Part shown: one piece after another, positions 1-15,000 of the stretch
Layout of the letters: each line of letters starts with the position of its first letter
How positions within the stretch are numbered: the stretch's first letter is position 1
Assembly (NCBI RefSeq): GCF_021018805.1
Contig: NC_086283.1
Span: forward strand, 18,318,162 to 18,382,161
Direction: 5' to 3'
DNA: 64,000 nt
Source of the DNA: Prinia subflava
Taxonomy: Eukaryota > Chordata > Aves > Passeriformes > Cisticolidae
Program-made: the position numbers and the translations under genes
The notes under the pieces: model-generated
The model's database searches: none
Told to the model about the DNA's origin: nothing
Seen by the model: the letters and a program-made list of their open reading frames with translations, nothing else

Positions 1-3000
1 CATCATTAATGTTACTATTTTATGAATTAATATTATTAATATCATACCAACACTTCCATTAAATGATTGCTTTCTAATGGTGAAGATTTGCCACTGACAG
101 AAAATACAACTTACTCTATAAAATTTTTAAATACTGTGGCCATTTTTATTTGAAGAGATGAACAACTTTATAAAATGATTTCTGCAAAAACACAAAGTGA
201 AACTGACATTGCTGTGAGAATCTGTGATCTCACTGCTCAAGTGGAGTCATGTCCCCCACCTCACATACATACATTTTATAGGCAAAGTGTGCATAACTAT
301 CAATGACAAAATCATACAATATATCTCATTTTCTTTGCCTTCTCTTACAAAATTCTTCACTGTGAAGTCTTTCCTGCCCAGCCACACAGTTCATGCCTCA
401 GGCTGACTGTAGTAGGTTCACTTTTTGGGGCACAATCTCAACTCTAATTTCCCCAAACTTAAAAAAATGAGATATCCACAAAAAAACTGACAAACAGCTT
501 TGAGAAATGATTACTGAGAAAAACGCCATGGAACAACAGAAGTCTTGTTTTTTCTTTTCCTTAGGAAGTATGGAAGCCTAGAAAGGAGACTGAGATTGAC
601 TTTCATCCCAGCAGCCATCATTAAAAGTTTGACATAATGCTTTTAAATAGAAAAATGTGGTACTTTCTTTTCCCTATGTGAAAAAAAAAAAATTATTTTG
701 CAAACAGAGGAAGGGTGCGAGCTACTAAAGGAAATATTGGTTTGCCTCAAAGCAAGAGCGTTTTAGTCTGCTCTTTTCTTCTGTGAGGTTATTTGGAGAC
801 ACAAAGTCACAAATCACTGGGAAAAACACATCTGCTCCAGGATTAAGCCAGCTCTGCTGATAGTGAATTGTGGCTGATGAAAGTGTTTGCTGTACATATC
901 AACCCCCAAGAACAAAAGACACAAGAGATTCCCTGAGCTACAGAAATCCCGCAGCCTGGTTCCCTGTGGCTTTTCCTTGTAACAGCTCCTTCCATGTGAA
1001 TTCTGGTTGTTAATAGGGCAGAGCTCTGCTTCAGCCTCTCCCCAGACCTTCCCCTCTCATTTGAGAGCCTGCCTGGTGTCATATTGGTAATTACACACCA
1101 CTTGTGAGATCCCAGGCTCTCTGCAAAACATCAACCAGCCTGCAAACTAAACAAGGGACAGAGAAATCCTAAAAAAATCCCCATTTCTTTTTGAGATTAT
1201 ACTAAACCCAAAAGTAATCCTCCAGAAAACTGTCAGCAAACTGCAGAATAAAGCATGGAAATTCAGGTGGATGTTCTATTCACAAAGTTTCTGTAGCACT
1301 TGGATGCTGCTGAGTATTTGTCACTGCACAAGCTACAGGCAAGCAAAACAAAGCTGAAAATTCCCTCCATTGGAAAGAAACCAAATGTTCCACGTGGATT
1401 TGAGCACTTCAACTAATGGCAGAGTACATAAATAAACGTTTAAAAATTGGTTCTTAAAAGTACGATTGAAAACTATCAATATCAATTTTTCCAAGGAATC
1501 CTCTCAACTGAAGCCTTGGTGGCCTAAGAGCAAAGCTGGTAGCTCGTAAAGTTCATTTAGAAACAGAAACCAACACATTGATTGATATTAATTTAAAAAA
1601 TCAAGATTTTGAAACAATCCACAAAGTGCTACAGCTGTGGCAATACCTAATTCTCAGTTTATTGAAAACAAATTTAACCTGCTTGACTAGAATCTGAAGC
1701 TGTTTAGTCGCTCATCTCAAGGAAGTTTGGTCTTCAGTGACATTTAACTGCACAAAAGGAAATGAAAGTTTAATGGCAAGAATACATTAAATAGGTAATA
1801 ATGGCACATTACTGAATTATTGAGCACAGTCTAAAAATTTTAGAAAAAAACATGAATTGCCTTCAAGTCACCAGATTGCTGTTGTGAGCAACTCACCAAA
1901 AAGAAATATAAATAAATGTACAAATTTAGTGAAGTCTTTAAAATCAGTCTTATATAATAAAATACAACCCCAAAAATGACTGAAAAGTCTGAAAAAAGGA
2001 AAAATACTATGACAATTCCAGATCTGTAGCCTATTCTTGGAGACAGAGCTCCCAGTTCTCTACTCGTGTTGCACACTCACAGAAGAAATAACAACAGTAA
2101 GCACTAAAAACCCCAGTACAGCCACAGAAAGCACCACTCTAGAAATAGACACCGTAATTTCCACATTATTATTTTTTATTTATTAAGTACCAAACTGCAA
2201 GTAAGAAATATCTTTAACAGATGGCCTGCAAGACAAAGGGATGTCAGCAAGACAGATGAATGGGATGAGCAGAGAATTGAATATTTCAACTGTGCCTAAT
2301 TTGGAAGAAGATAAAGCAGAGCTGTAAAGACAGGAGTTCCCTAACATGCAATATTAACAAAGTTACGATCACACTTTATATGCTTCATCCGACTTTCCTA
2401 CTTCTAAAATATTAGTAGCTTAAAACATCCCCTTGAAATGTACTGATTGAGCCAATGGAGTAATTCCAGGCGAGCACAGCCAGATATGCCAACACTATTT
2501 CATGAAAAAAAAAGAGAGAGGAATCTGAAGTATGCCAACTCTGTGTAATACCAATACTTAATTCCAACAGTTTTCCTGAAAAGAGATGGAAGCTCTACAG
2601 AGTCCTCACTTACAAATTCTAAACCTGGTTTCATTCTTGCCACTCTAAGCCAAACTAAAAATGACTAGATTTTCTCACTAGCAAGTTGAAAAGTGCTTGT
2701 TCAAGTAGGAGAAAGTACTTTTTTCAGAAGTTTGTTTTTTCCATATTTTTTTGCGTACCATTGCAAGGCAGGATTCTGGCTTGAGGAACCACCAGGCTAA
2801 ATATCTGTTTTAACTTGTCAGAAGAGAAAGTTTGAGTCAATGGTGTCATCTTTAATGAAGAATGCACAAGAGCTCTTGGTTTCTAATCTCCCAGCTCATT
2901 CATAATAGAACATTCTTTGAATTGAACTGTAGCAATGCAAACAGAACTTCGTATCTGAAGACAGAAATTCAGCTTTAACAGCAGTAAGTAATTTCCACTG

Positions 3001-6000
3001 ATAGCTCTATTTTCACCTGCTATCAGGATGTAAACACATGCTAACAATTTTATCACTCATACTCCATCCATAATGCATCCCTGTGACTGCACAGCAGCCA
3101 AGACTTCTGGAGCATACACAGATAATTATGAATCACAATTACATCCCTAATCTTTTCTTCCTGTTGGAAGCCTTTGCAAAAACAAAACAAAACAAAAATT
3201 TGCAGAAATCTTCATCGCAATACACTTCACTCTACCCAAATTAGAACCCAAAGAAACCAAGTGCCATAGCAGGAGCCCAACTTGATCTGTGTACACAAAA
3301 TCATGCACTTTTGAAAAGCTTCTAGATTCCCTAATAAAATACCCATAAAAAGCTCAGTGTGAGAATTTCTTCCTCATTACAAAGCAAATTACCACATCAT
3401 TCAGCATTTGACAGAACAGCTCAGGAAAAAACCCAGACAAACCAATCCACAAAAGAACAGTGGATTCTCAGCTATCTTTGAGCAAGGAGGGCTCTTCCTC
3501 CCGCTTTGTTCCATTTGTATCTGAAATTATCATTAACAATCAGACTACTGTAATACAATTGCATTCATTGTAAAAAGAGAGGATATCAGTGGGTTTTGTG
3601 CTTGTGGAAAATGAAGCACAGAAAAGTCACAACCATCCAAGAACAAGCCTGGCTGTGACCTGCTCCTTCTCCCAAAATCTCAGAATGCCCTTTAATTCAC
3701 ATTAATTCAGATGAAACTTTCTGACTTGTGCCTAAATGGCCATAAGACTTTCATCTTCGTAAACGCTAAAAAAATCTGTCAGTGTTTACTTCCTTCCAGC
3801 TCTAAGCAATCATATCAGTTCTGAACTTTGCTGCATTCAAAATTCTCAAAAATGCAAAGGCAATTTCCATTGATTCCACTACATTGCTATGCACAGGAGA
3901 AAGCTTTTGTCAACATTATTTCAATATTACTTTTTTATTTATTCTCCTGTTAATGAGGACACAAAGATCACTGCTCAATTCTCTCAAAGTCCCAGAGGAA
4001 GTCTCTGGGCAAAAACTGATAAACAAGGCCCTACTTTATAAAATATTTAGCCCAAGGAGCAAAGCTCCACAGGCTATGTCTTGGACTGGGGAATTTGGCT
4101 CCAAGACTTAGCTGGCAAATTAGGAATTTCCTGTGGTAGCAAAAAGTAAACTTTAAAAATAGGGGGGTTTTTTGGTCTCTGAAGAGAACACAAAAAGCAA
4201 AATTTCTTAAGCTGCAGGCTAGAGAGAAGGCAAGATCTTATCTGGCAAAAAAAAAAGAAGCACCCCAAAATTAATGCTAGGCATTAACCTAAATTAACCA
4301 AAACCACTTGTGGGTTTTATTACTCAAAGAAAAAGAAAGTTGCTGAATTCAGAATTTTATTTTGCCATTATTGTAATAGATAAATAATCTCCAAATTCCA
4401 AGCTCCCGTTTAAAAGAGAAAGTTTCTATAAGCTCTACAACCCCTGAAAGCAAATTAAACCTCTCATCAAGACAAAAAAAATGCTTTATCTCCACTGATG
4501 ACATCACCAGAATTTTGAAACTGCCTGACAATAAAAATCATCTAGCTCTTAATTCTCATCTGTGATATGTTGATTTTTAAATAATTTGAAACAGTATGAA
4601 AAGTGGTATTTTTAGCTTTTTTTCAAACTCAAATATCTTTTTTTATTTTGTGGTGGCAAACAATTAATCACCATTCCTGCATTAATTAGAAGGCAACGCA
4701 GAGAACATGATAGTCAAGCATGTATTAGACAAAAAATATTGCCAGAGTAATGGATTTGTAGCATCCCTTCCCTAGAGAACAATTAGATAAAAATCTCTTT
4801 AGATGAATAAAAACAAAAAAGAAAACAACGGAAATGCAGCTTGTACAAACCAAACGCTGTGGTAAACTCTCTTTTGCATATTATACTCAAATTAGTTGTG
4901 ACTGTTTCAAATAACAAAAAGTGTTGACATGTTTTAACAATGATAAAAACCCAGTTTTTGGGTATTTTCGCAAAAGCCTGGTGGCCACTCCTAGCAATAT
5001 TCTATTAGCTTTGGATCACACAATCAGATGCCTTAAACAAGAATTACAGCTTGGTGTGCCCTGAATCTTTCAGAGAAACTGCAACCACATTCCCTCTCTT
5101 TGATCATGCAGCTTTTCCTCACTTCAGCTGGGTTTAATTAAGGGAGGGATGTTTGAGCTGTCACTTGCACTTTTCACAAGCCTCAATCAGGAGATCTGGT
5201 GGTTACTTCATCGAGAGAAAGTTTTCGGTAAACGTTGGGAAAGGAAAAGACAAATGACCCCCCTGTGTTTTTAGGTTTCCTTTGGGGCTGCCATGGCACA
5301 AGACATGAATTTTTTGAGAAATCTGAAAAATGCTGATTGTATAATGTTTCAAGAGCCCAGATGCTCCAAATCAAGGAGGAAAAGGAATTTTATGTCACCT
5401 GAGGGAAAAAAAAAGCAACATAGAATACCTTTATTAAAATTGAGATTTGTTTAGCACAAACAACTGCTGCAATGAGGTGTTCACAAACTCAAGCAGAGGA
5501 GAAAATGAAAGTGAAAGAATACAATAAAATAAATTTATTTGGCAGCTAAATCGTATTGTGAATAGCAGGTGCCTATGTAAAACCACACATCATATATGAT
5601 TTGAGTGGTTTATGTCTCTCCACTGCTCTTTCCCAGAAATGGTTCCATATTTTTGGGATTAATAACTTATTGGAAAGTTATTTGCTAGAAGCTCACCACT
5701 GCCTGCACACAAACAGCCTTGTCCTCAGTGACTGGGATTAAAACCAAGGAAACGTCAGGAAAGCAAAGTTATCCCTCAAAATTCTATCTCAGACAACAGA
5801 CACTTGAAAACATCCCTTGAACAACTGTTCTGGCCAGAGGGAAAAGCCACAAGCAGACTTACAGGGCAATCAGGATCTGAAATCAAGGTTTCTTTTACTC
5901 ACAGGCACTTCTTGATGCTCAGTGACATCATTCCCCTCCAAAACACTCCTTAAAAAAAAAAAGTTTCTATTTGGAGTGTGGAGAAGTGTGGAGGGCAAAA

Positions 6001-9000
6001 AGCAGCTCCATCAACACCCACAGTTTTGCTAAAGCAGAATCTCAAGACAATTTGATTTTGAGATCTAACAGCTGCAGCTCCAAGGATTTATAGAGTGCAC
6101 TTCCCCTTCGATTTCTGATTTTAAAATAAGCATACAATAATTAGAAAATGGATTTCTAATGGATTATCACTTTAATAAAGCACAATCCTTTACAAAAATA
6201 CCTTTCAGTGATCTGGACAACTTGATTTAAGGATGACAGCCCAATTTCCCTCAGGCAATGATTCACAATCAAGGAGCCATTAAATCTCTGTCACATGTAC
6301 AGTAATAGAGTTCTGTTCATGGAATTTTATTCCTTGGAATCTTTACATGATCTTTTTCCTGTATAATTTTCCATGTGCTGTGTAGACTGCTGTATGAACA
6401 TTCTCTGTCCCCAGCCAGCCAACACAGGCATGATTTATTATTACTAGTTATACTCTCCTCCTTCCCTGTCCCCAGTCTTCTCTGGATATTTCTCAGCTCT
6501 GCAGCACAATTTTAGGGGATGTCTCAAGGTGCAGAACAGAACAGAGCTCCCTGCTGGTGCACAGCTCCATTCTCTTAGGGATTCACCAGAAATCCAGCAG
6601 AGATCTCTGATCTAATGTCTGCAATTAAGTCTACAAAAGTCCACACTATACAATTTATAGAATAGCTGTTTTTCAAGAAATACAAAATTAGAAAAATAAG
6701 CGACTGGAAGTTCTTGATTGTCACAGAGCTGCACCTCTTGTGTATTATTATGACTCCTGATTTATGACATTGACCAATTTCTTCCTTTATTCACACTACA
6801 ATGGAATGTACAGATTATCTGTACATTTCTGTTCACAGAGTTCTTACTACTACACCCCAAGATGAAAGAATCAATATAATCTCACATCTCCTTATACCAG
6901 GGCTTTCCTTTGTAAAAAAGATTGAATATCTGAAGATAGAAATAAACTGTCAAGGAAAACTGATGTTGTGCTTTGCATAACACAATTTTCATTTATAATG
7001 TTCCAAAGTTCATGTATTTTAAACTATTAACTTTATGAGAACTCTGCCTTAGTCCACACGAGTAGAAATACAAAGGATCATTTTCCAAAGGGATTTGTCT
7101 TTTTTTTTTTACTGATATCAAATAGCTGTAAGAGAAATGAACATTGTACAGTAAAACATGACACATTATTAGGTGCTTTTCAAATTCAATCCAAGCAAAG
7201 ATTATACCTAAATAATCCTATAGTTATCACCTGGAACACAGCAAGCACTTTCACTTTGCTTTAAGAGGGATCAAAGAGGAAAAAAAAGGAAAAGAAAAGA
7301 AATATTATGTGATAAGAATGGGAGTGGAAAGCTCGTTAAAAAGCACTGTTGAGTCTGGCAAGACAAGACATTGAATTCTTTCTGTACACCTCTGAACAAG
7401 GAGGAAATAAGGAGAGAAAAACCCTTTAAAGAACAACAGTAAAGTAACAAAAAATGAGTCCCAACTGACCCTGAAAATCCAGCTGAACTGGGTAAATTCA
7501 CCATCTGGGAAAGTTTACAAAAGCTTTTATTAGACATGACTGAGGGCATATAAACACAAAGTTTTACGTTAGTTCACAGATTCGATACTCCTATAAAAAA
7601 TTATAGGATTTTTCATGAAGATGAATTACTAACACTTCCATATTTTTTTGTCTCTGTGTACTGCTTGTACTTTTCTTCCCCTCAGATGTGCCCACAGGTA
7701 TTTCTGTGAGATCTCATCACTCACCCAGCCTTACTTTCAACCTTGCCCAACAATCTGTGGAGTGCCCTGACTTCTTTGGTGTATGGCATCTATACAAACA
7801 GAAAAACGTGAAATTAATGCTCTCATGGTGCCATCTCTGCACCACAAAACAAAGAAACACACCCTTGGCATATATTCTAATTAATTAATTTTACTTTATG
7901 AGGAACATATTGTTAATACTGCAATTCCTGCTGTGTTGACATTCTGGATTTTTACCTCATAAAAAAGAGCAGACAATGCACAATTTATCCTGCCATAAAC
8001 CACATCCTCCTAGTTACAGAAGTCCATTACTGTTTTTCTCCATCATAGTAGAGAAAAACCTCTCCAAAGTTTTTCCTCACACTATTAGGTCTCGATTCCT
8101 GATCCACAACCCTTCTGTATTTTTCTTCTTTGCATGTGAACTATTTCTTCTGGTAATTTAGGTGATGGACTAAATCTTGTTACAGACTGTCTCTGAAGCA
8201 GATAAATAGAAATGGATTTCCCAAGAGCCCCTGAAGAATCTGAACGATCCTTTATCCTACTGAACATTTTGTTACCTCTCATCTTGCTGTGTTCACACCC
8301 TTAAGGCAGCCTGGAGTCTGAGGCTGAGCTTGTCTCAAACCAAATCAACAATTTTCACATTACTGGTCAAGCACTGAAACACTGATTTACTAATACCTCC
8401 CTCTTGGCTTCTATCATGTTTTGTTCATAAAAGAATGAGATATCTCATGATCAATTATGCAGGCCTGGGTAGAATTCTTTTCCCAACAATGAACATCAAG
8501 ATAATAAAATACATAGATATAATAAAGGGAATAAAGCCAGGTACCAAGCAGAGTACTGTAAAAAATTCACATTAAGATAAAAATAAACATCTGGAATCTT
8601 GCCAGATGAGACCTGACCAATTTAAAGTTTTTCAAATCCCATTTCACCCAGCAACATGCAGACTACATCAAATTAAACAATTCACATGAAATATCCAAAC
8701 AGCACGTCTGCTACTGGATGGTTTGCAATAAAAACAGACTAGCAATTCTTTGGATGCTTAGTGCACCACAGAGGAAAATACAGAGTTTCAGTGTACCTTC
8801 AGGAAAATTTCATGCTTGGAGTGATTAAAAACCCACACACACACAATCACTCACATTCATCCCAGAAAGCTGCACCAGAGCTTGTTAAAGCTGAGAAAAA
8901 AAGCCTTCAAAACAAAGGAGGGACTTTAGGTTTGAAATGATGGTGTGGTGCTCTGGTTTAACATAAACCTGCTACTCCACACACCCCACAAGAAGCCTTT

Positions 9001-12000
9001 GCAATTCCATCCTGACTTTTAAAACTTTCAGATTTAACAAAAGAGATACTGACAGTCCTTTCCACCAGAATTTCTCACATCTCTCTTTATTTATTCCAAA
9101 TAAACAAAGCAGAGGGCAGAAAACTGAAGGCTAGAACTGCTGAAACCTTAATTCCTCAGCCATCTCCTACCAAAGAAATGTTCATGTTATTCTGGCTCTC
9201 AGCAGGGAAATTGGACTTCACCAAGCAGAAGGAGAATAAAGTTTTTTCTCCACAAAGTTAAACTCATCTTTAATTGGGAATTATCTAATTCTACAAGGGT
9301 TACAGCTTAGGAACCATGCATGCTCAAAGCACAAGAGTAAATGAAGGAAAAGCATTTCCCTTTAAATGGCCAGTATAAAAACTTGCACAGCAATTCTGAA
9401 ATTAGGTTTGTAATGAGATCATGACAAATTGATTGATTTTTTTTCTCCCACTAATTTAGACAGATGATTATTTGGGGCAATAATTAGCAACACTGCCATT
9501 TACTGTATTAAATAACAAACCAAACACCACTGGTTTCAGTCATGACCAGAAAATGAGAGTTATTCTATTAGAACAGCAAAATAATCTGCCTTTTTTCAGC
9601 ACTCTATTTTTAGAAGTTAACTTTGTCCAAAGATTCACAGCATTCACCTGCTGCACATCCCAGCAAACACAAATGGGTAACGAGCTGCAGGTCTGGAATG
9701 TTTATCTGCAGCAGAATCAGAACATTTAACCTCACCTTAGCTCAATTATATCTATTGACCTTCATGACAAACATCCAGTCACACCAAATGTATCACCAGT
9801 CATGCAAATATTTCTAAGCCCTTTTAGTGGGGATATTATTTGTTTTTATCCCAGGGTGAAAAATCAGGTAAGTGAAAGGATTAGTAAATGTCACAGGGCC
9901 ACAGAGGACATTTCTCAGTGGAAACAAATTGAATGGCAACAGTTCTGTCATGACTGTCAGTGAACAACAGGCTCTCCAAATAATTAAACAAATTTCAGGG
10001 AGGGTTTTGCTTCTGGGATTGCTTGTATGAGTGTTGCAAGGCTGCTCAGGGCTGAGATTCCAGAATGTGTTGCTGATGTTGTTCCCTCTAACTGCAAGAG
10101 GTCCTGGCCATATTTCTGACCCACTAATTATCTTATTTTTAAACTTTTACCTATAAAAAGGCAGCTCTGGACACACAGATCCCCAGCACCAGATTATGTG
10201 CTGGGGAGACTCTCCAAAGACTAAGTAAACAGCTGAAGTACATTTGAGCTCAACAACATCAAATACTGGTGTTTTCTTCCCTGTCAATTTAATATAAGTA
10301 ACTAAATATAGCCCAAATTGCTTGTAATCTGATTTTTAACTTGGCATGGTCAGTTCTTCAATAGGATTCAAACTGCTAAGATGCCGCGAGCTTAAACAAT
10401 TAGCAGTGCAAAAATGAAGAAGGAAAACTTTCTTTATTCACCGATGCCCTGAATTTCCAAAAAAAGCCTCTAGTTTGGAAAAGAAAAGCAGATTATTTGT
10501 ACAAACTAATTCTTCCTATCTTCTATCAGCAGGGGGATTTTCTGCCAGCGCTGATGAAATCCAGCAGCCCCTCAGATGTACTTCTCAGAATTACAAGCAC
10601 GAGCAGTTAAATCAAGTGTGTCTTGGTTGCTTTGGCAGCCCCATTTAAATATCAGGCGAGTGTTCAGAGATAAAAGGTTTTTAACTGTAACCTCTCAGAA
10701 GATGATACACTGTCAATTTCCTTTCCAAAAGTGCATTTTAGGGATCCTTTTCTCGCATTTGGGGCAATACAAAATAATGCAAATCTGGGGCCTGCCAACT
10801 CGGGGGCTGTCAAACAGCCAAGCAAATCACTGGAATCTCAAATCTAAGACTCAAATCACAAATTTTGCTGTCTAAGAGCTACAAAAACTTAGAACAGAGC
10901 ATCCTAGATGCAAAACTTAACATACACCACTCATGTGATGTTCACTTTTCCTTTCCTCATGTTAACCAATTTGCATAAAACCCTATAGAATAGGTGGCAC
11001 AAGGTGGATATTCTGAAGAACATTTTATTATTATCAATGAATTCAAACTGACATGTCTGTAGCAGGAAAAAAAAAGGATCCCTGGCACTTAGATACAGGC
11101 TCTGCTTCAAAAAGTTCCTTGAAACCTGAACTATTTATATACTAAAATTAATTCCAAAGCAGGCGTACAGCATTATATGGCTTGTAATTATTGCTTAAGA
11201 CATTTTCCGTTTAAAAATCCTAAAACTAAAGATTCAACAGTAAATAAATCATTATTTTCCTGTGCTGTGTATTCAATAGGCACTGCAAAGTCTTTTTCTT
11301 CCACCCGGTATTTTAATTTAGAAAAAAATAGCAATTCTCTTGTATGAAGCTAATAGAAAGTTAAATTAATCAAACATTTCTTTTTCAAGAAATAATTTTT
11401 CATACTTAAATGCATACTTAAACTACAACATCTACAAAGTCTTAATTAATAAATACCAAATAGAAGTTTCCTCCTACTACTGGATGCTCATTATTATTTA
11501 CTGATATTAAGCAAATACTGAAGTTTCAACAACTTCATAATTGTTTAATCTTAAACAGTTTCAACTTTCTGTTTCCTGCCCCTTAAAGCTTGTTTTGAAC
11601 TGTAAGCAGAAGGAATAAATTTAAAGAAATGCTAAGCACTCTAAGAAAACACTGATGACTTCTATGATCAAACAGCAACTTAAAATACAACAAATAAAAT
11701 CCATGCTCCATCTAGAAGCATGAAGGTAGACCCCTCTCTACACAATACTTAGGAAAAGCATTTTGTATGGATAAATAACCATAATTCTCCTTTGGTCAAG
11801 ACTTGCAAATTAAACTGTTTTCAAATGTCATTTTTGTAGACAGTGAGAACAAAAGCTTTACATAAATATTGCAAGAAAAGGCAGATATATAAAACTCTTC
11901 TAATGTTTATACCTGAAATTTAAAAAAAAAAAAAAATTTTGAATGGTTCTCTCTTCCAGTTCGCAAAGCCCTTAGAAATGCCTCTACGTTGAAAACCACA

Positions 12001-15000
12001 TTTCAATATACTCAGGCAGTTACTTCACTACACTCAGGTAGTTACTTCAAATGGAGGGATACACAAAAGCTCTTAGAAACATTTCACTGTGGGGTTATTT
12101 GTGAGAATTCCCTGTTTATGAGCAAATTCAGATATTAATGTACATTTTCCTGCAGAAATGAAGACATTGGTACATCTCAAGTTCCAAAAACAAAACCAGG
12201 CCTTGCCTAAAAATCCATCTCCAAACACTTGAAGGGAATTATTGTTCCCTGAGAAGCCAGGAGGAAATCCCTAGTGCTGAGAGATGCCAGAAGTATTCCT
12301 GCCATTCCCACTCGCTCTGAGGCAGGGTGGAATTGCTGTCCTGCTTCTCTGGCACTGACAGAAGCATAGCTCCCAGTCCTTTCAGGATGCTGAGACCCTT
12401 TGGGAACAAAGGATCAGTGCTTTGGGAACATTTGTTCCCTCCCCAGGGGCTGGTCTAAGGGACTCTGCAGTGCAGCTCCTACAAGAGAATTTATCAGCTG
12501 ATGTTTAATGCACATTAAAGTCTGAACATTCTCACTGCAGAAAAGTCTGCAGACTTGCCCCCAGATCATTTCTGTACAACTGAAGTGCATCCAGTGAGGA
12601 AATAAACCCCTCATATTTAGTTGTGAGGCTGTAATGGTTATGAGATGCAACTAGAAGCATAAATGCACATCAAGTGAGGATACATGCCTTTCAGGAAGAC
12701 AGCTTTTTTATTCCATAAAAAGGATTCTCTTCTAATGAATGATGTTCCTTACTGGAAATTAAAATTAGTTCACAAATTGCTGCTGTTCCATTTAATGATA
12801 AGATGAATGCACAGTGCTTTGAATTTTTTTATCTGCAGTAATTTTTGCTCTTTCATTCATCATTCCCTTAATTTTGCAATTCTTTAAAAATAAGCTTTTA
12901 ATTCTTCACATGTATGTAATCAGTTAGAAAGCCCACATGGCAGCATTGATAGCTCTGGTAGGCAAAAGATGTTAATAAGTTTAGGCACATTAATGTGCAC
13001 ATTACCCTACTCTTATTAGGGTAAATGATTCAGCTGAAAAGCCAAACAAGGTCTCCATTTAAGGATACACCAGTTTGTGCAGGACACATTGGAGCAATAA
13101 ATTAATATCAGATATGTTATAAAATATACACAGCCAAAGTTACTCTTGTCCAGGTAGTAGGATCACAAAAAGCATGAACCCAGCGACCAAATATGTGCCT
13201 TGCTGCCCCTTGGAACAGTATTCAAAGCTCCTGTTTATTTCTAGAGGAACAGATTATTTTCTAGAGGAATGAACTTGAATATTGTGTGTATGTTGGAAGG
13301 GAGAAAACTATTTATTATTCATGTATTTATAGTTCTAAATCAATATTAATATTAATTCTGCATAACTTTCTATTTGTTTCCTCTGAAACTGCTTTTCAAT
13401 TCAGATGTTTTTAATCTTTGTTAATAACATTTACATTTGAACGCCATTAATCTGAATACCTTTCTCAATCCCCAACTAGACACTCATGCTTTAACATCAC
13501 TGAAATAACTGTATACACCTACAGCAAGCAAACATGAAATTCGAAGTTCTGCACTTTTGAAAAGATCTTCAATTAGAGGCACACTGAAATAAAACAAGGA
13601 GTGAAAACCAGATTTGGCACAGTCTGTAATCACTTTTGTAAACTGTTGAATCAGACTCCCTAGTGCTGCATGCAGCAGGGCTAATTTTAAAAGAAACCTC
13701 TCCCATTTAAAGCTGAATTATTTACAAATGAATCTTCAGGTAAAATACAATTCCAGACACAGATCAGATCATAAAAAGTTGTTTCAGGAATCACACAACT
13801 TATTTAATATAGCAAGAAATTCACAGAAGGAGTATTTTAATCCCTTTATTTTCTTCAGCCACACTGCACTGAGATGAATAACTGTATGTGCTAAATAAAC
13901 AACTGATTAAGTGAAGGGAAAAATTACCTTGCTTAGAAACTGACCAAGAAAAAAATCCAAAATGAAAGTGCAGGTAGAATTTCTATTCATCTTTTTGTCA
14001 CTCACAGTACCGCATCTTATTTGTTAAAAAAAGTTAGAAACACTAAAATTTCTTAAACTCTTTGACAGAACTTGCTTCTGTATTTTGAATATTAACTTCA
14101 TTATTACAAATTCACATTATGAATGGTATTTTTCTTGTCACTGGCATCCTACATTAATCTGATACTCCAAGCAGTATTACTCTCATATCCTCTGAAGAAT
14201 TTCTCATCCACAACCACTGGTAAATAGCTTTGTTTATGACAGGAACGAGAAACTATGCCTTGAATATTATAATTACTGCATCCTAAAACTCCACTGAGAC
14301 ATCTCAGATTTTCTGAAACACTCAGAGATGTTCACCCTGAAATTCTGTAACTTTCTAATCTCAGGATGTGCCATCATCAACAAATCTTCAGGCAGCTGAG
14401 GAAATCAAAGAAATACATACTACAGACTAGGGTGTCATTTTTACACCCTCCAAAATGATTCTTCAATCTAATAAAAAATATGAGAGTGTAGAAAACCTTT
14501 AAATATTCAGTGATAAGCAGAAACAAACTTGATCATTTGATCTAAGGGGAGATGACTTTCTGAAAGAGAAATACACCACTTATCAGGTCATCTATTAATT
14601 ATGCAAACACAAATCCCAGTGCAATCAGTTCATTGCTTACAGGCTTCTCTCTTTTGCCAAACCCCCAAAGTCCCACGGCTGATAAAAGCAGGCAGGCATG
14701 CACAGTTCTGGGAGCCTGGTTCAATTCCAGGGCTTAGAATCTACCTGGGAGTCAACATCCATGCACTGAAGCCAGGCTGCTCAGGACACCAGGAATAATT
14801 AATTTTCAAACATTACATTTCAAACAGGCTCCTCCTGTTTTTGCCAATAAAAAGAAACATTAGTTTTTGTGGTTTTTTTTTTTTTTTTTACTCTCTTGCA
14901 TTGTGAAACTTTTTCTTCTCTAAGTAATTCAGGTGATGAGCTGCAGATAGAAAAACATTAAATATAATCTACTTGGCTCTTTTTCTTCACCAAATCATCT